Shown here: in pieces, positions 1 to 10,800 of the stretch | Position numbering within the stretch: the stretch's first letter is position 1 | Layout: each line of letters opens with the position of its first letter | NCBI GenBank assembly: GCA_013399695.1 | Contig: VXAU01002309.1 | Location: 418,596 to 482,595, forward strand | DNA length: 64,000 nt | Origin: Formicarius rufipectus | Taxonomy: Eukaryota; Chordata; Aves; Passeriformes; Formicariidae | Direction of reading: 5' to 3' | Program-made: the position numbers and the translations under genes | Notes under the pieces: model-generated | What the model was told of the DNA's origin: nothing | Seen by the model: the letters and a program-made list of their open reading frames with translations, nothing else | The model's database searches: none

Positions 1-3000
1 TTGCTTTGTAGATCACAGATTCAGCTGTCATAGGTGGATTTTGGGTAGTCTTCAATCAGGGAGTTTTAATATCCTGTCCAAAAACTCATACACCACCTCA
101 TTCCAGAGCTTGAGCAGTATCCAAATAGTTTCCAGTTTTAGATAAATAAAAAAATACACTTGGAGACTATCTTGGAGGGTCCCATGACTCAATCAGTTTC
201 ATTTGATTAAAGCCAGTTTCTATATGCAATTAATAGCCACAGTTGCTGTAAGAAATTAAGCATTTTACAGCCCTGAATTCATCTTCGTTTCAAAACCAAG
301 TCTCTTATAAAATTACCCAAATTCCAAAGTTCATGTACTGAGTTGTATGCATGCATTCTGGCATATGCAAGAAGACCAGCAATTTTCTATCTTCTCAGCA
401 AATAAGATAATGTGGCAAGGTATGTAGAGGGCATAATTTAATATGCTGATGAATAATTCTGCCTGTTTAAACAGGAAGATTTATTATGGCTATTAGTGAA
501 TATTGTAGTCCATCTGCATGATGAATGTATAATGAATTGTGAGAATTCCCCAGTTCTGACTTAGGAGTCTCTCATCTCTCCTTCCCTCCATCTGTCTTCA
601 TCTTCCTCTCTCTGTCCTCCTGCAGGAGAGCAGAGCTGAGTGCTGAACTGCTGATTATTGTGGCCAACAAGACACGAGACCTTCAGTTCTTACTGGAGGA
701 AGTGAGATAGATGTTTTTCACTAGGCTACTTACTTATCCTTTCATCGTCTCACCTTTTCAGTGAGGGACCCTCAGGTCCCATACTTTCTTCTCACTTTCA
801 TCTTCATACCACAGTAAACCTTGTGGCACTGGACTTGGCAGCTGTAATGTACAACTGAACCTGTATTCCTGTAATACTGACTCCAGGCACTAGGTCCTCT
901 AAGCTCTCTTTTTTCCCCTCTTTCTTTCTGGGTTGCAGACAGCACATACTAGGGTCTAGTAATAATAACCAAGATATTGAAGTTATCACATACAAAGATA
1001 AAGTTTTCCTTCCTCTATGCAAATCTGTCTCACTGCAATGACTGCTTATGCAGAAATTCCAATCTGCTGAGACATTCCCTGCAGACCCAGTAACCCATGT
1101 TCTAATCAGCCAAACTGCACTTCTATTTCAGGCTAGGCTGTTCTCCAGCTATTGCATTCTCGGTGTATAAATTTTAGTTAGCTTGAAAAGTGTAGCTTGG
1201 GAGAGCAGTTGGTGTTTTGCCATGAAAGTAGGAGTCTGGTGCTCTTGAAAGTTCATGTGCCTAAACCACACTTAGAGATGGGACTCAGTTTTGTAATAAT
1301 ATCTAAGACATTCTGGTTTTAACCAGGTAAGGAATAAAATTCAATTTTTATTTCAGTATTAATTTTAAGGCAGCTTTTAGAAATGTTGGAATGGCATAAC
1401 ACATGCAAAAAAATCCCAATTTATACTAATTGCAAATAGGAATTCAGATGTGAATCTTCCAACTCAGTTATCCCCCTCCACTCTCAGGACAATGAAGAAA
1501 AGAGAGTATTTGTTTCCAGCAAACTGAATTATATTTCCATTTTTATTATAATCCTACCATATTTTAAAGGAGATTTTTTTTCCCCTTATTAGAAATGAGA
1601 AGTGAAAAGTAGGATTTAGGTAAGTCTCAGAATTTGGGAGGCAGATCAAACAAGTTTTAACAGAGACTGAAGAATATACATTAAAAGAGGAGTTCTGTAT
1701 AGCCTAAGAAAGCATAGTGCTGAATTTCCTCTCATTAATAATAGGTTTGTGCTCAATGTGGTATGTTAGTGTTTTTACTGGATAATGAAATTACTGTCCA
1801 TTTCAGGGGATAATTTTTATGGATGATTTGTTGATTCTGTATTTCAGGCTCTAAAAATTACTACAAAGAGTTGACTGCACTCATATAATTTAAATTACTA
1901 TTTCTTCAGGCAAAAGCTGCATATCTAGATTCCGTTCCTGTACTCACTGTAATAGGAAATACATTTTTATGTTTTTTACTTTCGACCTTGCACTGACAAT
2001 AGCCACTGTGACTTGAGCTTAACCAGTACTGCAGCTGATGTGAAAAGTATTTTACCTTAACGTTTAAAGTGACTGAGAGCTTGCTTTCTTTCCTTCCTCC
2101 CCGTAACTGTTTGGTGTCATTTAAAAGCAAACTCAGATGTCATGTTGTGCCACCAGTTTCCTGTTTCTTTTGAGAAAAGTAAAGAACTATCTCAAATCTG
2201 TTCAAACTGTCTAATGGCAAGTTTTTTTAGTGCCATGTAAATAAATTTGTAAAAGGTAAACATTTTAGTTGAAGTAATAAGTAAACAAGAAAACAAAACA
2301 TAAGCAAGGAGTTGTGGGCGCATGAGTTTCTTTGCTGGTCAGCAAATGTGTATTGCCAGTATATGGAGGGGAGATAATGAAGGGGGCAAAGGAGGAAGCT
2401 GGTGAGCGCTGGTGGGATTGATCTCCTATATACTTAACAACCTTCTTGCAGGCACAAGGGGTGAATAATCAGAAAACTGCATGATACCCTCCTCCTGTTC
2501 CTGGAGTCAGTCACACAGTCACACTGAAAAAACTGTGAGACTAAATAAAAAAAAAGAAAAAAAAAAAGTCAACTGCCTAGCCTTTGACACGCATAGAAAA
2601 TTATCAGCAGAACAGTTACTCGAAATTTTCAAGGCTGGAACAATGTAGTTGCAAGGATTAATAAAACCCAAACACCAGCAGGCACTCCTTATCCATCAAG
2701 GCTTTTGTGTGCCCTCCATTTAATTAGTACACCTTCATATTTACAGGAATTATTTTTAAACTTTTAAACTCTACGCTTTTACCAGTTCCAGGGAAACTTG
2801 TGAGGGTGAGTAAGGAGACATTGTAAAATATAGAGTTGTAATTTTTCTGAGTGGAGCTTTTTGTCTGTTCTTTAAGTTCCTGTCCTACACTGAGTGATGC
2901 ATAGTTGTGTTTTTTCTGGAGTGTAAATAATAAATAAAGAAACTATTCCTTTATTTCAGCTGCTAGTTTCCCTTTCCGTATGCTGTTTATATCCAAAAGC

Positions 3001-4465
3001 AGCTTCTTTAAAGTATTCTACAGTTCAAGAAAATCTCATCAGACAAAACAAAAAAAAAATTACTTCTCCAGTGAGGAGAAGACCACTTCGTTTCTGTTCC
3101 TTGAATGTAGCGCTGTCATGCTTGTCTTAAAGGATTAAGCCAGATGAGCAGAGTTTGGCAACTCATTTTTTTAGCTTTGGCCCAGTGTTTTAAATTACGA
3201 TTGCTTGTGTGATGAAATAAAATTACGTATTTGAAAATGCAATTATATATATTTATTTTATACAAAAAAAGGCAAGTTTTTTTTTTGTTTGTTTGTTTTT
3301 TTAACAACTTACCTCGTGGGTAAAAGTTTTTTAAGTTTTCTTTCATCGCAAGTCAAACAGACAGAAAGACGAATTGTTAATTCCCCAAATTCACACTCTA
3401 GGAACTTGAGGCATATGCGTTTGGAAATCACTCCTCTGTTCAGATTTATCCTTTATCTGTACGACTTAGCACTCTTATGAGACAGAGATTGGAAACTTAG
3501 AACTGCTTACTTCTGCATGTCACAGAGAGCCTGAATTAAGAGCTGCTTGTCAACAGCTTTATTTGACATAGATGACTCAGACAATTCTTTCTTTGTGGCA
3601 TAGAACTGTGCATTTTGAAAGCTCACCCTCATTTTTAATAAGTAATGACAGGGAATTATTGGAAAATATTAGTTTGGGAATAATTTTTAAATACATCCTT
3701 GAACTTTTTTGTAAATTCTAATAGGACTATGTTAACAATAGCTATTTTAAATATTAAAACATATACAGGAAAGTAAAATCTCTGGACACCGAACTTCAGG
3801 TGTGTCTTTGGGTTAAGATCTTAGTTTAGGCAACTACAGAAAACAGTAATACGATGCATAATGGCTTGACTTAATATTTATCCTTCCATCACATTTTCTT
3901 ATTTTTCTGCTGTAACCACTGTGCATATAAGAATATTTGATAGCTGTTCAGTTATAAAACCATCCTGTAGAGGTGTTCAGTTTTCCAGTGTACTCAGTTC
4001 CCTCAAGTTGCTTCTACCCCTTCCAAAACCAGGAAATAATGTTCTCCAGAATTTCTGATTATCTGTGATTTTCCAGTCAAAGCACTCACATAAATTAATA
4101 GAAGAACCTGATATGTGTCCAAACTACTTAACATAAGTCATATACCTGTTGTTTTTCATCCTCAGTAACTTTTAGGGAGTGAGAAAATAAGATTTAGGTA
4201 ACTTTTAAGTAGTGGTATGCTAGGGAGACCATAAATGAGACTGGAATTGTTGGGAGGTTACGATTAAAATAATCTAAAATTACAGCAAAATTGCATATTG
4301 CTTTTCTAAATGCCTATTTTAATTAGTAATTTACACTTTGTAGGAGTTGAAGGTTTTCTTATTTTAAATGCAATGATGGTGCTAAGAAGCTGTGGATGTG
4401 CACAGTCTGCCATCTTCTGGTGCAGTTAGAAGCCTGCACTAGACACCCGTACTCAGCCTGTGGTG
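1..4465 (+). other. EYA4: EYA4 intron, upstream part
   Basis: This AT-rich stretch upstream of the first visible EYA4 exon is intronic. The expected preceding exon, carrying the DLDET nucleophile region and ending near FNDLE, was looked for and not found, so the intron starts before the window. I see short A runs (about 2548-2568 and 3049-3059) and short T runs (about 3279-3302), but no recognisable gene, RNA or full repeat. Short open frames here resemble nothing I know. Confidence 0.8.
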
Positions 4466-4620
4466 AGAATGGAATCACGGGATCATTTCGGCTGGAAAAC
4501 ACCTCTAATATCACCTAGTCCTACCAGCCCACCATTAACTCACCCCACCACTGACCCATATCCCCAAGTGCTTCATCCACATGCCTTTTGAACACTTCTG
4601 GGACTGGTGATTGCACTCAC
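4466..4620 (-). mobile_element. CR1 LINE fragment (3' end)
   Basis: Read on the + strand, this is the reverse complement of a CR1 3' terminus. It starts with degenerate copies of the ATTCTATG tail (AGAATGGAATCACGGGATCA), followed by GGCTGGAAAACACCTCTAA, ATCACCTAGTCC, the CCAAGTGCTTCATCCACATG segment and CTTTTGAACACTTC. CR1 copies are usually 5'-truncated, which explains the short length. It sits in the EYA4 intron about 130 bp upstream of the exon at 4750 and is well diverged, so it is an old insertion. Confidence 0.85.
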
Positions 4621-4633
4621 TTATGTAATTTTT

Positions 4634-4732
4634 TTTATCATTTATCATGTGTTTATCATTTAGGTGTATCATTTGGGTTTATCATTTGGGTTTATCATTT
4701 GTTTATGTTTAAAGTTTATCATTTGAGTTTGG
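4634..4732 (+). repeat. Degenerate ~13-bp minisatellite (TTTATCATTTGGG)n
   Basis: About seven irregular copies of a unit close to TTTATCATTTGGG lie between the CR1 fragment and the pyrimidine tract of the EYA4 acceptor at 4748-4749. Units vary by small indels, and one is reduced to TTTATG. Each unit contains TTTAT or TTATC, which loosely fits the vertebrate branch-point pattern, so the array may offer several branch sites for the downstream exon. That functional idea is inference. Confidence 0.8.
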
Positions 4733-4749
4733 TCTTTTTTTTTCAATAG

Positions 4750-4808
4750 GAGTGTGATCAAGTTCATATAGATGATGTTTCTTCTGATGATAATGGACAA
4801 GACCTAAG
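4750..4808 (+). CDS. EYA4: EYA4 coding exon a (ECDQVHIDDVSSDDNGQDL)
   Basis: This 59-nt exon has acceptor tttcaatag and donor gtaagat. It begins in phase 0 with GAG TGT GAT CAA and ends two bases into a Ser codon completed by the next exon. It encodes 19 residues of the acidic helical segment of the EYA domain, which is nearly invariant in vertebrate EYA proteins. It is short and separated from the next exon by only 104 nt. Confidence 0.95.
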
Positions 4809-7800
4809 GTAAGATACAGTGTTTGTTTGTTTGTTTTTTTCAAAGATTAAATAATTTGAGCATTTACAGGAATACATTGTATTTATTTTTACTGTATTTT
4901 GGGTGTTTGCAGTACCTACAGTTTTGCAACTGATGGCTTCCATGCAGCTGCAAGTAGTGCAAACCTTTGTCTGCCAACAGGTGTAAGAGGAGGGGTTGAC
5001 TGGATGAGGAAGCTGGCTTTCCGTTACAGAAGAGTAAAAGAGTTGTATAATACTTACAAGAACAACATAGGAGGTGAGTTTAATTGTTGAAACGAACTTA
5101 GGATGTTGATCAGTCTAAACTGCATGGTGATGAACTCCTACCAAGGGGATGTGCCTGGAAAGCCACGGAGGGAATTGAAAGTAATGTGACTGGACCATGG
5201 GCTGTTGAAAGATACTGACCGGAGTGGCAAAACCAATGTTGTGCTGTTGTGCGGGAGAAACAGAGTTGGGAAGACCAAGCAGGCTTCCATTTAGTTTGCA
5301 TGGAGCCCATTTTCCTCCTTCAAATACAGGTATTCTTACTGTACTGGTTGGCTGAACCGCTTATTCTATCTCAAATATGCTGTTATTCTGGGAAAGATGT
5401 TGTATAGTTTCCACAGTACAAATTGGTTTTGGATGGCCATTTCCATCTTATATTTTCATGACCTGGTTGGTAACAACGCCCTGTCTCCTAAACTCTGTGG
5501 ATACCTGCTAGTCTGTTTTCACCAGTGGATACAAGAAAATTTTAGCACTGCCACGCCACTAGCCCCTTTTGCTGACTCTGTAGTTTCCACAGTTGTGTTC
5601 TCGGTAAGTCCGAGTCTCATGTGGGCCAAGAGCTTTCCTGTTACTCTTTCAATTTGTGGACTTGCTCATGTCCTCACCAGCAGGCACATAAGTAATCGAG
5701 CAGCAGAACCAAAAGGGTCTGTTTTGGAGAGTCCTATGTGGCTTGCAGAGGCGTCCAACCCTCTTCTGAGGAGGAAAATATGTCAACTGGCCCCCTCAAA
5801 AAGAGACTGTGAGAACAGGGAATATTCAGAAGTCTTCAGTAATTGCCACAGTCACATATTTTCTCCCAGAAGTTCAGTCTTTACTTGGCACAGGATAAAG
5901 CAATAGGACCAAAGGGTGGTAGTAGAAGGCTTACGTTCATTTGCTCTACCTTGCCCTTTATTGATGTCATGAACAGAGTTTCTATATACTAATAATTCTT
6001 GAACCAGTATTAACCAGAATTTTACTGGGTTTTCTTAGTTCTCTTAATGCATCTAAGATTCTAAATCATAAAACCTTTTATGCTGTTAAGAACTCAAGTC
6101 CAAGAGTACAGCATAGGGAAACACTAAGAGGAACAATCTGCAGAATGCAGATATGTAGTGCACTGTATTCCTAGAAATCCTGCTTCTGAAATATAATCCA
6201 TCCTTAGTGGGCAAGTTTATTCATTCATCCTGTACTTCTTAGCCTTTTTGCTAATCTACTCATCACATATGCATCTGTTTATTTCAAAAAGCTGCTGGAA
6301 GGCAAGAGAAGGCCAGACTAATCCATAAATTTTTAGGTTGCTTCATTTCAACTTTTTGAAGACAGTCATGACCACTTCTTGGGAACATAGGGTATGAAAG
6401 AGAAGAGGGATACTAAAGGTCCTGAAGCCTGTTTCCCTGTTCTTTCAGGACCAAATCTAATTTTAAAATTTCTTGGTTCCCAAGAATTCATGTCTCAACA
6501 TTCAATAGACTGGGTATTTTTAAATATCTTACCATTTACACACAAAAAGATATTTTGAGGTGCTTTTAAGGACTGAGATATGATAAGATGCACAGCTGCT
6601 CCAGAACTGTAAATGCTGTAACAGAGGCTGTCATTACTAACTACAATGGGACATGAAGTGCAAGCCTTCAGCAAACAAATGTATTTTCAGATGTGTAGCC
6701 TGAGGTTCACCTGTATACAGAGTTGTAAGCAGGGCAGTTTTAAACATGCAGATTACACGAAGACCAGTTTATTTTAAAGTATCTTACTTTGTGACTGTCT
6801 CTGCCTGTAATCTCATGTCATGGATCTCCTTGTCACTGCCATCAATAATTTGAGAGTATTATAATATGTGAGGAGCTGTTTTAAAAAATATGTATTTCTG
6901 AAAGGTATACTTTGAAATGCAGCAAATCAATCTGAATAGATGAAAAAATCCAACTAATTATTAGTATCTGAAAGATTTTTTACATTACTTGATGCAGTGA
7001 AGTACAAATAAAAGCAGAGATTTACTGATCATTGAAGACGATAGATTTTCTCTTTGATATTTATTCAAGTTCTGTTGGAATTTAAAATAGAAACAATGAC
7101 TGTAAACCCCTATACATTCTAGCTAATACAGAATTTAATTCTGTTTTTTTCTTCTCTCTTACATAAAGGACTCCTTGGTCCAGCTAAAAGAGATGCATGG
7201 TTGCAATTAAGAGCAGAGATTGAAGCTCTGACAGACTCCTGGTTAACAAATGCACTTAAATCATTATCAATTATCAGCACAAGGTATGTATCTGAGTCTA
7301 ATATAATAAAAAGTTTCTAGTTTTGGATATGAAGTGGCTGTATTTTACATTTTAGATTACAATAAATGAGTACCTTTAAAGGAGAGAACAGGTCTAATAT
7401 GACTTTCGAATAGGACACTGGAAAAGTGGAAAGTGGTTTCAGTTTCAGTGATTCCACTATTTACTAAAACTAGCATGAAGTGTCTTCTAAAATGTGTATA
7501 CATTGAAAGGGTATTGTAGAATTCTGAGACAGCCTTTAATTTAGTATCTTGTGATCAGCATTCTCTGAACTCCATATCTCTCTTCTGTCCTTCAGTGTTT
7601 GTGCCTATGCAGTGCTACCTAAATACTGTTAGCTTATTAACAGGATACCACAACAGAAGAACATTTTCCTTCTGTCCTTCCAAGGAAATCAGTATATACT
7701 AGCATATATCTTACATTTTCAGAAGAGTAAGAATCTCTTTTAACTGAGTTAAAATTCTGAGTTCTCAGTAATAAGGCACAAAATGTATTGTTCCTTTGAA

Positions 7801-10800
7801 ACAATAAAACTGTGAACACTGTTGCTGCTTAGCCATTCAATATATATCTTATAAAAAATCCTAAAAAATCATGGGTTTAAACTGTAAGAAAGAACAACAT
7901 TAAGTCATCTTGCCTTCTGAACATGTCTGGGAAAAGACTCAGCATTAAGTAGAAAGAACAAACTTGGAAGGACATGAAAGCCTAATTTTCAACATAACAA
8001 CTTTTGTGCTATGTTTATTTCTTAATAGTTAATTTAACAGTGTCCTAACTACATCAGGAGAAAAAAAAAAAAAAAAGTAAAAAAAATTGTGTAAGATGTT
8101 GTTTAGTTCCTCATTCCTTTACAAATTGTTAGTCTTCAAAAAGATTTTTGGTAATGAAAGCCAGTTGAGCATCTGTGGATGAATCTGGAAAACTATTAGT
8201 AGTTAGGATTGTTAAATAATAGTCTGTTGTTTTGTCTCCAAAGAACTGTACAACTACAAATTTTCAGAAGCTGTCTGTGAGTCAGCTAAATATTGCTTAT
8301 ATGTTACTGACAGAAAGTTGAGATACATTAAGGCAGAAATAATAGCCTAAGGTATTGGAATACCTTGGAATTTGTGGAAATGCCAAAAGGAGGAATCACA
8401 GGTATTTGCTCTCAACTCTGTGTTCACACCATGGTCACGCTCACGTTCCAACCTGTCAGTGCCTAAAGTAGCCTGGCTCTGAGTTTTCTGTTCTGTAGGC
8501 GCTAACTCAGCTTCTGCATTCAAGGGTCCATCCTCACCCTTTGATGCTGGCTTATTATTAAGCTTATCTTTCCTTCTTAGAAATATTTCTTGAAACATAA
8601 AGGAGGTAATGTCATTACAGAGAAATGTGTATTGGCTACTGACAGTTAATGGCCAGAATGAAAATTATGCTTTCAAAACATTCAAATTACTTTTTTTGGA
8701 GGTAATTGGTGGTCTTAAATTTCTGTGTTTTAATCAACTTATCTTCAAGACCCTGTTTCCCATAAACCAGTGTGTAATACTTTCTACAAATAAGGCCTGC
8801 ATATTTTTAAAGGATTTTTCCAGAAGTTTTATGTACATTTTTCTGTAAGTGATAGTGCTGAGAAGCACTACTGCAGGAGTTAAAGTGAATGCTGAAGAAT
8901 CCTGGATATGCTCTTCTTAGTTTATTCACCTCATCAGCATTTGGTTACTGTTTCTAAACTGTTTAAACTTAAACTGTTTCTCTCATTTTAGGAGTAACTG
9001 TGTAAATGTGTTGGTAACAACAACCCAGCTTATCCCAGCACTTGCAAAAGTCCTACTATACAGTTTAGGAGGAGCTTTTCCTATTGAAAATATTTACAGT
9101 GCAACCAAAATAGGTAAGAAAATTATTCTTTCATCATTCTTACTACACTGCATTACTAGTATTTTTTTCTACCAGAAATGGATGGATTCCAAAACACTTC
9201 CCTGACACTTAGGAGTTTTAGCCATAAGATTTAGGCATTGCATATATTCAGATAAGTCACCTTATTTTCAATGATGCCTGAAGGAACAAAGATACTGATT
9301 AAAAGCCTCAGGAACTTCTCAGTATGGTGGAGAAAACAAAAAATGTGCAGAAAAGAACAAAGAAAAATGTTCTCTGAATTCAAACTTAATCAGAACTTCT
9401 GTTAAAATAACCTCTACTCTGACCTTCAGCTCTGTGTAAGTGAGGCCACAACTTCACAAACTTTTTCCCAATGCATAGTGCATCAGTGATGGTGATGAAA
9501 ACTGTTACTAACAGAAGCTGCATTGGTAGATGCTAAAAGTATACTTCCCTATTCTATTCATAAAAGTGTGCTTTTTCTATATTATGGCATGGAAATGTAT
9601 GGTTTCTGGAAATTGCATCCAAAATTGTAAATGATGAGAAGTTGTCATTCCTGTGAAATGTGACATGGTATACAATAACTGATAATTTGGCAGATTTCAT
9701 TACTCACCAGTCATTAATTCTGGAAGGCTTAATGTCTTTATCTATAACATGGAATGTGACACTTCATTGACATAAGCTTTACAATATATTTTCTAAATTA
9801 TTTTCACAAGGGAAAAAGCAATGCATATTCTAACAGGGTCAGGAAAAACTTGCTACCTTAATCATACTTTAATGAGCTGCAGCTGTTCTTTAGACAGAAA
9901 TTACTCAAATACTTTAAAAACTCTAGTGAAGGCATAAAGTATCCCGAATACTGCATGTTACTTGGCAGTCTCTGGAATGAATGTCATCTGTCACACAGCC
10001 TGTACATGTTGGATTCAGTCACTGAGATTATACTGGGACCGAAGGAAGGACTATTAAGAAATAGTGCCCACAGCAAAGAAGGGAGTGATGAAGTGATGCA
10101 CAGTCTCTGGAGGCTCTGCCTAAGTAATTCTGCACCAGGAATTCCTTCTGGGAACAGTGTGGCTGCTGTTACACCCTTGGCAAGAGCACAGAAAACTCTG
10201 GGGTACAAGATCTCTCTATTTTTCAACTCAGTGATCTCTGCATTGTGCTGAGCACAGGGCTTTAATTGCAGTTGTTGTTTGCACACTGAAATTTGGTCCT
10301 TACTCAACAGTTAATACGCACAGTGGTTTTCCTAATCATAAGTCCTTTTTTGTGGCCCAGCTGAAAAAAAAATGCAAGAGGAGAGCAGTAAGAATCAAAG
10401 ATGTAGAAATCATGAATTTGTGAGAAGAGACTCAAAACCTGAGGTGGGGATAGACATAAAAACAAACAAGGTAAAAACTAATTGCGGAGTGAAAAGAAAT
10501 AATTTTTCTCTGCATTGATGGGAGGCATGGCAATAAATAATGGTTTCTTTTGTGACCTTTGCAAGGTCACATGTCAAAGAGAAACTTCCTAATGGAAGGG
10601 TTTAATTAAATATGGGGATCACTTATGGAAATACTGAAATCATCATGTTAGGATGGGTTTAAGATGAATAGCACAAGCATTTTTTGGTAAAACTGAATCT
10701 TCATTACAATAAGACCACCAGTAGATTACTTGATTGTTCCCTTTCAATGCTGTTTAATTTTGTTTCTGGCTTAGCGTATGTGGGTTTCATGTTTCTCCAA

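Noticed and set aside
1..4749. Search for the preceding EYA4 exons with the DxD nucleophile motif
   Set aside because: No sequence encoding the DLDET or FNDLE segments with splice sites was found, so these exons lie upstream of the window.
5397..5906. 169-codon + strand open frame in an EYA4 intron
   Set aside because: No recognisable family, no splice sites that join it to EYA4 in phase, and it lies between two exons that join perfectly without it.
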